In this document: positions 5,294 to 12,002 of the stretch, one piece after another
Numbering within the stretch: the first letter of the stretch is position 1
Layout: the number at the start of each line of letters is the position of its first letter
Notes under the pieces: model-generated
The model's input: only the letters and a program-made list of their open reading frames with translations
The model's database searches: none
Told to the model about the DNA's origin: nothing
Origin: JAHIZC01 sp043813305
GTDB lineage: Bacteria > Omnitrophota > Gorgyraeia > Gygaellales > Profunditerraquicolaceae
Reading direction: 5' to 3'
DNA: 12,930 nucleotides
Assembly: GCA_043813305.1 (NCBI GenBank)
Contig: JBDRLC010000049.1
Coordinates: 1-12,930, forward strand
Made by a program: the position numbers and the translations under genes

Positions 5294-5949
5294 TTTCCCT
5301 CCTTTTTTACTAAGAATCTCTTCACCTCTTCATGGATCATATTTATCTGCTCATCTCCCAGGCCGGCTCCTTTAGCAACATCCTCTAAATCCTCTGGCTT
5401 TATAATATCCTCGGGAGAATGACTATCGTTGTTCAAGATTAATTTTGCCTGGATTTTTAAAGCTTTCTCAACGACATGCGGATTGGTGTCACAATGGCCT
5501 GCGCGGGAAGTTATCTCTAGGAATATTCCCTTCTCCTTTGCCAGCTTTACATCCGCATCACTAATCAGGCCCGGATGTGCCAAAATATCAATATCAGCTT
5601 CCAAAGCGGCGCGGTTACTCCCCTGAATTACTGGCTCAACGATTGTCTCGCCGTGCGCCACGATAATTTTTATACCGGATTTCCTTGCTAATTGCGCCAA
5701 AGGCTTAAATTGCTCAAGTGGCAAATGTGTCAATTCCACTCCCGGCAATACGTTTATCCCAAGCTTCTTTGGCCATTGATTAGTAAATTCCAAAATTGAG
5801 CTTATTGAGCTTTTGATATTGCTATAATCCACGTGGTCGGTGATCGCGATGGTTTTGTAACCGGCGGCAAGATACCTTACGCAAAGCTCAGAGGGAAGTA
5901 ATAAACCGTCACTTAATAATGAGTGGCAATGTAGGTTTATATCGTACAT
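5290..5949 (-). CDS. PHP-domain metal-dependent phosphoesterase
   Basis: A 219-residue protein carrying the full set of PHP motifs: HCHSLLSDG (His7, His9, Asp14), ITDHVD (Asp38, His39), GVELTH (Glu72), VAHGE (His99), LAHPG (His125) and NNDSHS (Asp175, His177). These build a trinuclear metal site that hydrolyses phosphate esters; relatives include histidinol phosphatase and the PHP domain of DNA polymerases, so substrate is open. A role in histidine synthesis is not supported by neighbours. The ATG lies only 8 nt after the CCA end of tRNA-Arg and has no Shine-Dalgarno; the next Met would lose the metal ligands, so this start is required. Cotranscription with the tRNA and translation from a very short leader after tRNA processing is likely. 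The stop overlaps the lipoprotein start. Confidence 0.85.
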   Translation of the reverse strand: MYDINLHCHSLLSDGLLLPSELCVRYLAAGYKTIAITDHVDYSNIKSSISSILEFTNQWPKKLGINVLPGVELTHLPLEQFKPLAQLARKSGIKIIVAHGETIVEPVIQGSNRAALEADIDILAHPGLISDADVKLAKEKGIFLEITSRAGHCDTNPHVVEKALKIQAKLILNNDSHSPEDIIKPEDLEDVAKGAGLGDEQINMIHEEVKRFLVKKEGK

Positions 5950-5957
5950 CTAAATTT

Positions 5958-6034
5958 TGGTGCGCCTGGCAGGAATCGAACCTGCCGCACGCGGTTTAGG
6001 AAACCGCTGCTCTATCCTTATGAGCTACAGGCGC
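5958..6034 (-). tRNA. tRNA-Arg (anticodon CCT), intact
   Basis: Folds as a full cloverleaf on the minus strand: acceptor GCGCCTG/CAGGCGC, D stem GCTC/GAGC, anticodon stem GCGGT/ACCGC with loop TTCCTAA (anticodon CCT, reads AGG), five-base variable loop, T arm GCAGG-TTCGATT-CCTGC, discriminator A and an encoded CCA at 5958-5960. The first 39 nt also encode the last 12 residues and stop of the GIY-YIG gene, and a near-identical copy of this 5' part lies at 6276-6355. The PHP gene begins 8 nt downstream. Confidence 0.95.
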
Positions 6035-6274
6035 ATCTCTTAACAACTCTTTTAGCAATTCCTTACCATAACCTGATTTCAATTTTTTTTCACGCTCTCT
6101 AGCAATCTTGAGAGAACTTGCCTCTTCAATATAAAACATTTCCCAGGGCCTGTAATATTTCGTTGATTTTGTTCTTCCTGAATTATGCTCTCTTAACCTT
6201 GATTCTAAATCTTGAGTTAAACCTACGTAGATTCTATTATGGAGATTTGATTTTATTGCATATATGTAATACAT
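5996..6274 (-). CDS. GIY-YIG (URI-type) nuclease inserted in tRNA-Arg
   Basis: A 92-residue single-domain GIY-YIG protein: YYIYAI at 2-7 and RIYVGLT at 14-20 form the two halves of the motif, Arg26 and Arg28 with EHNSGRTKSTKYY follow, and Glu residues around 60 (AREREKKL) include the expected metal ligand. URI-type members of this size are common in bacteria, mostly without known function; the fold cuts DNA. The last 12 residues (from Ala81, APVAHKDRAAVS) and the TAA are translated from the 5' half of the intact tRNA-Arg, ending exactly in the anticodon loop. The ATG follows a truncated tRNA copy and has no Shine-Dalgarno; no other in-frame start exists upstream before a stop. Placement between duplicated tRNA halves marks it as a small mobile module. 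Confidence 0.85.
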   Translation of the reverse strand: MYYIYAIKSNLHNRIYVGLTQDLESRLREHNSGRTKSTKYYRPWEMFYIEEASSLKIAREREKKLKSGYGKELLKELLRDAPVAHKDRAAVS

Positions 6275-6275
6275 A

Positions 6276-6355
6276 TTTAGGAAACCGCTGCTCCCTGCCT
6301 GCCGGCAGGTCTACCTGTCGGTAGACAGGCAGGTATCCTAATGAGCTACAGGCGC
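6276..6355 (-). pseudogene. Truncated 5' half of tRNA-Arg, interrupted by a 40-bp repeat
   Basis: Minus strand: GCGCCTGTAGCTCATTAGGA and TA, then a 40-bp palindrome (6294-6333), then GAGCAGCGGTTTCCTAAA. It matches the first 40 nt of the intact tRNA-Arg with one change and stops in the anticodon loop, where the GIY-YIG gene begins. It has no T arm or 3' acceptor strand and cannot make a tRNA. It is the remnant left when the module entered the gene. Confidence 0.85.
6294..6333. repeat. 40-bp CCTGCC-type palindromic repeat, copy 2 (inside the tRNA remnant)
   Basis: Exactly 40 bp with ends CCTGCCTG and CAGGCAGG, an inner 7-bp hairpin GTCTACC-TGTC-GGTAGAC and a self-complementary CTGCCGGCAG. Comparison with the intact tRNA fixes its boundaries to the base: it lies between the D loop (GGATA) and the 3' strand of the D stem (GAGC), with no extra or missing bases. 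It matches the element at 2368-2407 in length and termini but not in the middle. Confidence 0.85.
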
Positions 6356-6364
6356 AATCTTTAT

Positions 6365-6877
6365 TTAATACTTAATCAACGCTTCTACGGGATAATCTTT
6401 TAGTTTATCTCTGCCCTTAAGATCGGTGAGCTCGATAAGAAAAATAATACCGGCAACTTCGCCCTTTAACTGTTTTACCAGATCCGTCACTGCCTTTACA
6501 GTGCCACCCGTAGCCAGGAGATCGTCGACAATTAAGACCTTCTCGCCCTCAACTATGGCATCGTGATGAATTTCAAGTGTATCCGTACCGTATTCCAGGT
6601 CGTAAGTCACGGAATTCGTCTTGCTAGGCAACTTCCCTTTTTTACGCACAGGGATAAATCCTGCGCCTATAGCGTGGGCAATTACCCCCCCGAGTATAAA
6701 ACCCCGCGCCTCAACAGCCACCACCTTATCTATATTTTTGTCTTTAAATCTTTTGGCCATCTCTTCTGTTGCCTGCTTAAATGCGTTTTTATCTTTTAAG
6801 AGGGTAGTAATATCTTTAAATAAAATCCCTTCCTTGGGAAAATCCGGAATATTCCTAATCGTATCAGCTAGATTCAT
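6365..6877 (-). CDS. apt: Adenine phosphoribosyltransferase
   Basis: A 170-residue protein, the normal size for this enzyme, which makes AMP from adenine and PRPP (purine salvage, cytosol). It opens with the IPDFPKEGILFKDITTLL signature (residues 10-27), has EARGF at 56-60, the flexible loop RKKGKLPSKT around 78-87 and the PRPP-binding VLIVDDLLATGGT at 114-126. All key residues are present. The ATG overlaps the stop of the sigma-factor gene as ATGA, and a purine-rich GAGGAAAGG lies upstream in that gene's end. The truncated tRNA begins 9 nt after its stop. Confidence 0.97.
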   Translation of the reverse strand: MNLADTIRNIPDFPKEGILFKDITTLLKDKNAFKQATEEMAKRFKDKNIDKVVAVEARGFILGGVIAHAIGAGFIPVRKKGKLPSKTNSVTYDLEYGTDTLEIHHDAIVEGEKVLIVDDLLATGGTVKAVTDLVKQLKGEVAGIIFLIELTDLKGRDKLKDYPVEALIKY

Positions 6878-7713
6878 CTTCGTTTACCTTTCCTCTCCCT
6901 TAGTTCCTGCTCCTGCTTTTTAACAAATTTTCTTAGCCTCTTTAACGCTGCTTCTTCTATCTGACGCACCCTCTCCCGCGAAACTCCCATTTTTTTAGAA
7001 AGCTCTGCGAGCGTATGAGGCTTACTCTCTGCCAGTCCGAAACGCAGATCTAGAACCTGCCTCTCCCTATCCGACATCAACTCCAGAAGATTATCCAACC
7101 TCTCCTTATCGAGAAGTTTCTCTATGCCAGCGTCCGGAGAAACCGCGCTTCTATCTTCGAGTAAATCCGAAACTTGGCTATCCTCTTCATCTCCGACCGG
7201 AGCTTCTAAGGAAGAAGTGGTAGAGGACATCCAGAAGACTATCTCTTCCATCTTGTCTCTGGTCAGCTTTAACTTCTTAGCGATCTCTTCATTAGAGGGG
7301 ATGCGTTTTAACTTCTGAGATAACTGTTCTTTTTTCTTTCGGCATTTGGCAATTAAATCATTCATATATACCGGCACCCGGATCATCTTTCCCTGGTCTG
7401 ATATCGAACGGGTTATCCCCTGTTTTATCCACCAGGCAGCATAGGTCGAAAAACGGTATCCTTTTCTGGGGTTGAATTTATCCACTGCCTTCATCAGGCC
7501 GAGGTTCCCCTCTTCGATTAAATCGAGAAGTGGTATCCCCAGGTACATATACCTTTTGGCAATATTAATCACCAGGCGCAGATTAGAACGGATCATTTTC
7601 TTGCGCGCTGCTTCACTGCCCCTTCTGACCCTATTGCCTAATTGCACCTCCTCTTTAGCAGTTAATAAAGGGATGTGCCGTATGTCGTTAAAATAAGCTT
7701 TTAATGCTTCCAT
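6874..7713 (-). CDS. Primary-type RNA polymerase sigma-70 factor (RpoD/RpoS-like, no region 1.1)
   Basis: A 279-residue sigma factor. Region 1.2 is at about 3-33 (ALKAYFNDIRHIPLLTAKEE), region 2 at 38-108 with NLRLVINIAKRY, the LLDLIEEGNLGLMKAVDKF core-binding helix and YRFSTYAAWWIKQGITRSI (-10 recognition and melting), region 3 at about 115-190, and region 4 at about 200-265 with the HTH TLAELSKKMGVSRERVRQIE for the -35 box. It lacks the acidic region 1.1 and non-conserved insert of housekeeping RpoD, so it is closer in layout to RpoS/SigA-short forms; whether it is the main or an alternative sigma cannot be told here. It starts 1 nt after the PPDK stop without a clear Shine-Dalgarno (coupled translation) and overlaps apt by 4 nt. 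Confidence 0.93.
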   Translation of the reverse strand: MEALKAYFNDIRHIPLLTAKEEVQLGNRVRRGSEAARKKMIRSNLRLVINIAKRYMYLGIPLLDLIEEGNLGLMKAVDKFNPRKGYRFSTYAAWWIKQGITRSISDQGKMIRVPVYMNDLIAKCRKKKEQLSQKLKRIPSNEEIAKKLKLTRDKMEEIVFWMSSTTSSLEAPVGDEEDSQVSDLLEDRSAVSPDAGIEKLLDKERLDNLLELMSDRERQVLDLRFGLAESKPHTLAELSKKMGVSRERVRQIEEAALKRLRKFVKKQEQELRERKGKRR

Positions 7714-7714
7714 T

Positions 7715-10492
7715 TTATTTTTTTAAAGCTGCCTGAGCTGCAGCTAACTTGGCAATCGGAACCCGAAACGGAGAACAGCTTACATAATCCATTCCTACTC
7801 TATAGCAGAATTCTACGGATCTTGGCTCTCCGCCGTGCTCACCGCAGATGCCGACTTCAAGGTTCTTTCGGCCCTTTCTTCCGCGCTGAATCCCGATCTT
7901 GATTAATTCTCCTATACCTTCCTGGTCAATACTCTGGAAGGGGTCTTCCGAAAGGATTCCTTTTTCTATATAATCAGGCAGAAATCCTTGGATGTCATCG
8001 CGGGAAAAACCAAATCCCATTTGTGTCATATCGTTTGTTCCGAACGAGAAAAATTCAGCTGTATTTGCTAACTTATCAGCTACGAATGATGCGCGTGGAA
8101 TCTCAATCATCGTTCCAAACATGTGTTTGATCTTTTTAAGATTATGTTTTTGCAAAACTTCCTTGTAAACTTGCTTGGCAATTGCAAATTGATCCTCCAG
8201 CTCATTAGGGCTGCAGACTACAGGAACCATTATTTCCGGATAAGGATTCTTTTTCGCCTTAATCAGCTCGGCGGCTGCTTCAAAGATAGCCCGAACCTGC
8301 ATCGCTGTAATTTCAGGGTAAGTTACTCCCAATCTTACGCCACGGTGCCCCATCATCGGATTAGACTCATGCAGCGCTTCTGCCCTTTTAGCTAATTCCT
8401 GGGAAGATATATTTAATTCACGGGCGAGCTCTTCCAATTTGCTCTTTTCACGCGGGACAAATTCATGAAGCGGCGGATCAAGCAAGCGCACAACAACCGG
8501 AAATCCATCCATAGCTTCCAGTGTTCCCTTAATGTCCTTCTTCACAAAAGGAAAGAGCTCATCCAGCGCTTTCTGTCTTTCAGCTTTCTCTTTAGAAAGA
8601 ATCATCTTGCGCAGGATAAATAAAGGCTGGTCAGAACCTTTTCCGTAAAACATATGCTCTGTCCTGAATAACCCTATCCCTTCTGCGCCGAACTGCCGCG
8701 CTCTTTTGGCATCATCCGGGGTGTCAGCGTTTGTACGTACACCCATTTTTTTCAAAGCATCACAAACCTTAAGAAAATCCCCTAAGATTTTATTTTCTTC
8801 AGCAGCGTCCATCATCGGCAGCTCGCCTTGATAAACATTGCCCTTGGTACCGTTGAGCGTGACCCAGTCACCTTCTTTTAAGACTTTGCCGTTTACTTGC
8901 AATTCTTTCTTTTCGTAATCAACATGTATTGCTCCGCAGCCAACTACGCAGCACTTTCCCCAGCCTCTAGCTACCAGCGCCGCATGACTTGTCATTCCGC
9001 CCCTGGCAGTAAGTATTGCCTGGGCTGCACGCATTCCTTCTACGTCTTCCGGATTAGTCTCCTCGCGCACAAGAACTACCTTCTTGCCGGACTTAGCCCA
9101 TCCAACAGCATCATGAGCAAAAAATACTATCTGCCCCTTTGCTCCGCCGGGACCTGCAGGCAGGCCTTTGGCCAAAGGCTGTTTAGCACTCTCTACCTTA
9201 GGGTCAATTATCGGATGCAACAGCTCATCTAATTGAGCAGGGGTGACACGCATCACTGCCATCTCTTTGGTGATCAATTTCTCTTTTAACATATCCATTG
9301 CCATGCGCATTGCCGCCGGGCCGTTGCGTTTTCCTACCCGGCACTGTAACATAAACAACCGGCCTTTCTCAATTGTAAACTCAATATCCTGCATATCGCG
9401 ATAATGCTTCTCCAGACGCTGCTGAATATCAAATAACTCTTTATAGATCTTCGGCATCCTCCGCTCTAAAGTCACTAAATCTTTATTGTGTTCTGATGTA
9501 GAGTATCCGTTGATCGGGGCAGGAGTACGGGTTCCCGCAACCACATCTTCCCCCTGGGCATTGACTAAATATTCTCCGTAAAAATTGTTCTCTCCGTTAC
9601 CGGGGTTACGCGTAAAGGCAACACCGGTGGCTGAATCATCCCCCATATTGCCGAAGACCATTGTCTGCACATTAACCGCAGTCCCCCACTCAGCAGGTAT
9701 CTTCTCGATGCGGCGGTAACTGATTGCGCGTTTCCCGTTCCAGGAACTGAATACCGCGCCTATCCCTCCCCAAACCTGCTGATTATGGTCATCGGGAAAA
9801 TCCTTCTTTAAAACTTGCTTTATCTTGGCTTTATATTTAGAGCAGAGTTCCCTAAGATCTTCAACCGTCAGATCCGTATCAGAAGAGTATCCTTTATTTT
9901 TCTTCATCTGATTCATGATCTGCTCCAACTGCTTACGGATACCTTCTTCGCCTTTCGGCTCGATGCCCTCGGCCTTCTCCATCACTACGTCAGAATACAT
10001 TGTGATTAACCTGCGGTAAGCATCATAAACAAATCTGGCGTTACCGCTCTGCTTTATTAATCCGGGTATTGTCTTCTCAGTTAATCCGACATTCAACACC
10101 GTCTCCATCATTCCCGGCATAGACTTTCTTGCACCGGAGCGAACGGAGACTAGAAGCGGATTATTCGCATCACCGAATTTCTTCCCCATCAGCTTCTCAA
10201 CCTTATTCAACGCCTTCTGCACTTCCTCTTTTAATCCCTTGGGATATTTTCTCTTATTTTTATAAAAATACGTACAAACCTCGGTGGTAATCGTAAAACC
10301 CGGAGGCACGGGAAGTTTTAAATTCTTATCTCCTGCCATCTCCGCCAAATTGGCGCCCTTGCCGCCGAGGAGATTTTTTAAAGCTCCGTTACCGTCTGCC
10401 TTGCCTCCTCCAAAGAAATAAACCCCGTTAGAAATCCTTTTACCCGTAGAAACTTTCTTATTTCTAACGGGGTAAACCTTTCGCTTAGCCAT
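7715..10492 (-). CDS. ppdK: Pyruvate, phosphate dikinase with an in-frame palindromic insert near the N-terminus
   Basis: A 925-residue enzyme that interconverts pyruvate + ATP + Pi and PEP + AMP + PPi, linking glycolysis and gluconeogenesis with PPi-based energy use. The ATP-grasp domain begins at FFGGGKADG (26-34) and LLGGKGANLAEM; the swivelling domain has the catalytic His503 in LTARGGMTSHAALVARG with Thr501 as the usual regulatory site; the PEP/pyruvate barrel has GLFRTEHMF (608-616), TMIEIPRA (794-801), FGTNDMTQ (817-824) and Cys882 in GICGEHGG. All catalytic residues are present. Residues 7-24 (YPVRN to ISNGV) are an extra insert splitting a normal KxVYFFGGG start. An AAGGGGG lies about 9 nt before the ATG. 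It heads a tight set with the sigma factor and apt, 59 nt after glyS. Confidence 0.96.
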   Translation of the reverse strand: MAKRKVYPVRNKKVSTGKRISNGVYFFGGGKADGNGALKNLLGGKGANLAEMAGDKNLKLPVPPGFTITTEVCTYFYKNKRKYPKGLKEEVQKALNKVEKLMGKKFGDANNPLLVSVRSGARKSMPGMMETVLNVGLTEKTIPGLIKQSGNARFVYDAYRRLITMYSDVVMEKAEGIEPKGEEGIRKQLEQIMNQMKKNKGYSSDTDLTVEDLRELCSKYKAKIKQVLKKDFPDDHNQQVWGGIGAVFSSWNGKRAISYRRIEKIPAEWGTAVNVQTMVFGNMGDDSATGVAFTRNPGNGENNFYGEYLVNAQGEDVVAGTRTPAPINGYSTSEHNKDLVTLERRMPKIYKELFDIQQRLEKHYRDMQDIEFTIEKGRLFMLQCRVGKRNGPAAMRMAMDMLKEKLITKEMAVMRVTPAQLDELLHPIIDPKVESAKQPLAKGLPAGPGGAKGQIVFFAHDAVGWAKSGKKVVLVREETNPEDVEGMRAAQAILTARGGMTSHAALVARGWGKCCVVGCGAIHVDYEKKELQVNGKVLKEGDWVTLNGTKGNVYQGELPMMDAAEENKILGDFLKVCDALKKMGVRTNADTPDDAKRARQFGAEGIGLFRTEHMFYGKGSDQPLFILRKMILSKEKAERQKALDELFPFVKKDIKGTLEAMDGFPVVVRLLDPPLHEFVPREKSKLEELARELNISSQELAKRAEALHESNPMMGHRGVRLGVTYPEITAMQVRAIFEAAAELIKAKKNPYPEIMVPVVCSPNELEDQFAIAKQVYKEVLQKHNLKKIKHMFGTMIEIPRASFVADKLANTAEFFSFGTNDMTQMGFGFSRDDIQGFLPDYIEKGILSEDPFQSIDQEGIGELIKIGIQRGRKGRKNLEVGICGEHGGEPRSVEFCYRVGMDYVSCSPFRVPIAKLAAAQAALKK
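10421..10474. repeat. In-frame palindromic element 'PVRN...ISNGV', copy in ppdK
   Basis: A perfect 14-bp inverted repeat (ACCCCGTTAGAAAT at 10422-10435, ATTTCTAACGGGGT at 10460-10473) around a 24-nt centre, 52 bp in all. It adds 18 codons (54 nt) to ppdK, translated as YPVRN, eight variable residues, ISNGV. The same arms, length and reading frame recur in glyS. GTTTA is found at both edges and may be a target duplication, though it overlaps the repeat ends. Confidence 0.9.
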
Positions 10493-10517
10493 TACTAAAT
10501 ACCCCCTTTTTTTTAGC

Positions 10518-10545
10518 GATCAGCTGTCAGCTTTCAGTTTTCAGC
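10518..10545. repeat. Four 7-nt tandem repeats between glyS and ppdK
   Basis: Minus strand GCTGAAA, ACTGAAA, GCTGACA, GCTGATC: four imperfect 7-nt units filling half the 59-nt gap after glyS. No stable hairpin or T tract is evident for a terminator, so glyS transcripts may read into ppdK. Possibly a degraded dispersed repeat. Confidence 0.6.
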
Positions 10546-10551
10546 TAAATA

Positions 10552-11958
10552 CTATTTTAACTTGTTCTCTAAATATTCTTTCAGCTTATCAATGCCGATA
10601 CGTTCCTGCTGCATTGTGTCTCTCTGGCGCACTGTAACCTGCCTATCTTCTAGCGACTGAACATCAACCGTAACGCAAAAGAGTGTGCCCACTTCATCCT
10701 GCCTTCGGTAAAGTTTGCCGATTGCCCCGGTGTCATCATAAACAGTAATTATGGACTTCTTAAGCCCAGAGGCGATTTTCTTCGCTAATTCTACGATCTC
10801 AGGACGATTCCTTAATAAGGGAAAAACCGCTACTTTTACAGGCGCTAAATCTTTATCTAACTTTAAAACTACCCGCAAGTCATTCTTGACCCCGTTAGAA
10901 ATATCACCCCTTTGTTTATCATCACGATTTCTAACGGGGTTAACCTTCTCTTCATGATAAGCGTCGACTAAAAACGCCAATACGCTCCTATCTACTCCGC
11001 CCGAGGGCTCGATGATATAAGGATAAAATCTTTTCTTTATTGTATGATCGAAATATGTTAAATCTTTTCCACTCTGCTCTGCGTGCCGCCTTAAGTCGAA
11101 ATCCGTTCTATTAGCAATACCTTCTAATTCTGACCAACCGATGGTTCGACTACGCTCACCATTAGCACTGAGCGAAGTCGAAGTGCCAAAAGGAAATTTA
11201 TATTCTATATCAGTACATGCCTTGGCATAATGGGCAAGCTCATCTTTTGGGTGAAGGCGCTTCCTGAGATTATCCTTATTTATCCCTAATTTAATGTACC
11301 AATCAAAACGGTAATCAATCCACTCAGTAAGCTTCTCATCTGCATCCTCAGGACGGACAAAATACTCTATCTCCATCTGCTCAAATTCTCTGGTCCTAAA
11401 GATAAAATTTCCCGGTGTAATTTCGTTACGAAAGGCTTTACCGATCTGCGCTAAACCAAAAGGTAGTTTAGGGTGTCTAGCGTCAATGATGTTGGCGAAA
11501 TTAACAAACATGCCCTGGGCTGTCTCAGGCCGCAAATAAATCAGGTTTGAGTCATCTGCCAAAGCGCCCTGATGGGTCTTAAACATCAAATTAAAAGGCC
11601 GGGCTTCGGTTAATTCTCCCTGGCACTCAGGACACTTTTTCTTATCCGCAAGATCCTCTGCTTTATAGCGTTTTTTACAATTCTTACAATCACTTTTGAG
11701 GTCAAAGAAATTCTCGACGTGGCCTGAGGCCTTCCAAACATCCGGATGCATGAGAATTGCGGCATCCATACCAAATATATCATCTCGCTCATAGACTACC
11801 GACTTCCACCAGGCGCGCTTAAGATTATTCTTTAGTTCTACGCCATAAGGGCCGTAATCCCAGGTATTCGCTAATCCGCCGTAGATATCCGATGACTGAA
11901 AGATAATCCCCCGGCGCTTAGACAATGCTACGATTTTATCCATTAAATTATCAGCCAT
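10552..11958 (-). CDS. glyS: Glycyl-tRNA synthetase, homodimeric class II type, with two in-frame inserts
   Basis: A 468-residue synthetase charging tRNA-Gly, single-chain (alpha2) form, not the alpha/beta form of many bacteria. N-terminal RRGIIFQSSDIYGG and WDYGPYGVELKNN are the family start; a Cys4 zinc site is at 91, 94, 109 and 112; RPETAQGMF is at 143-151; class II motif 2 is GKAFRNEITPGNFIFRTREF (173-192); WSELEGIANRTDFDL follows at 275-289; motif 3 is EPSGGVDRSVLAFL (317-330). The anticodon-binding domain (about 372-468) begins APVKVAVFPLLRN. Two stretches are foreign to the family: residues 259-274 (TSTSLSANGERSRTIG), between FPFG and WSELEG, and 340-357 (NPVRN to ISNGV), after motif 3. 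Both are encoded by DNA palindromes and keep frame. No Shine-Dalgarno precedes the ATG, which sits 9 nt from a good promoter. Confidence 0.96.
   Translation of the reverse strand: MADNLMDKIVALSKRRGIIFQSSDIYGGLANTWDYGPYGVELKNNLKRAWWKSVVYERDDIFGMDAAILMHPDVWKASGHVENFFDLKSDCKNCKKRYKAEDLADKKKCPECQGELTEARPFNLMFKTHQGALADDSNLIYLRPETAQGMFVNFANIIDARHPKLPFGLAQIGKAFRNEITPGNFIFRTREFEQMEIEYFVRPEDADEKLTEWIDYRFDWYIKLGINKDNLRKRLHPKDELAHYAKACTDIEYKFPFGTSTSLSANGERSRTIGWSELEGIANRTDFDLRRHAEQSGKDLTYFDHTIKKRFYPYIIEPSGGVDRSVLAFLVDAYHEEKVNPVRNRDDKQRGDISNGVKNDLRVVLKLDKDLAPVKVAVFPLLRNRPEIVELAKKIASGLKKSIITVYDDTGAIGKLYRRQDEVGTLFCVTVDVQSLEDRQVTVRQRDTMQQERIGIDKLKEYLENKLK
10888..10941. repeat. In-frame palindromic element 'NPVRN...ISNGV', copy in glyS
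   Basis: The same 14-bp perfect arms as in ppdK (ACCCCGTTAGAAAT at 10889-10902, ATTTCTAACGGGGT at 10927-10940), again 52 bp overall with a 24-nt centre whose sequence differs. It adds NPVRN, eight variable residues and ISNGV to GlyRS in the loop joining the catalytic and anticodon-binding domains. Edges read GTTAA and GTCAA, an imperfect match to each other. Confidence 0.9.
11137..11184. repeat. In-frame palindromic element (TTCGACT type) in glyS
   Basis: Arms TTCGACTACGCTCA (11145-11158) and TGAGCGAAGTCGAA (11169-11182) are inverted repeats with one mismatch around a 10-nt loop. The inserted unit is 48 nt, 16 codons, placed between the conserved FPFG and WSELEG of GlyRS. The sequence is unrelated to the NPVRN-type element in the same gene. 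Confidence 0.85.
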
Positions 11959-11967
11959 AGCTTTTTA

Positions 11968-11996
11968 TTTATATCTTATATTTGACAAAAAATCAA
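11968..11996 (-). promoter_or_regulatory. Sigma-70 promoter of glyS (probably leaderless)
   Basis: Minus-strand TTGATT (11991-11996), 17 nt, then TATAAA (11968-11973). The -10 box ends 9 nt before the ATG, so the predicted transcript starts at or within about 3 nt of the start codon, and the upstream bases AAAAAGCT hold no ribosome site. It lies directly after the stop of the upstream gene (12003). Confidence 0.65.
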
Positions 11997-12002
11997 GGGA
12001 AT

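Larger units (their letters stand above)
5995..6356 (-). mobile_element. GIY-YIG module flanked by duplicated tRNA-Arg 5' halves
   Basis: The stretch from the tRNA 5' end to its anticodon loop occurs twice in the same orientation: 5995-6034 (part of the intact tRNA) and 6276-6355 (split by a 40-bp repeat). Removing the 40 bp, the copies differ at one D-loop base. The offset is 281 bp, which is the size of the added unit: the GIY-YIG gene plus one 5' half-tRNA. The right-hand copy starts 9 nt after the apt stop and the left-hand tRNA ends 8 nt before PHP, as expected if the module split an originally tight apt-tRNA-PHP array while restoring the tRNA. Confidence 0.7.

Noticed and set aside
6563..6923. 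Plus-strand open frames over apt
   Set aside because: They are antisense shadows of a fully recognisable enzyme gene.
9145..9170. CCTGCAGGCAGG-like string in ppdK resembling the 40-bp repeats
   Set aside because: It encodes the conserved GLPAGPGG of PPDK, and the paired ends and 40-bp length are missing.
8897..9232. Plus-strand open frame of 111 codons inside ppdK
   Set aside because: It lies antisense to conserved PPDK domains, including the catalytic His region; its protein has no recognisable features.
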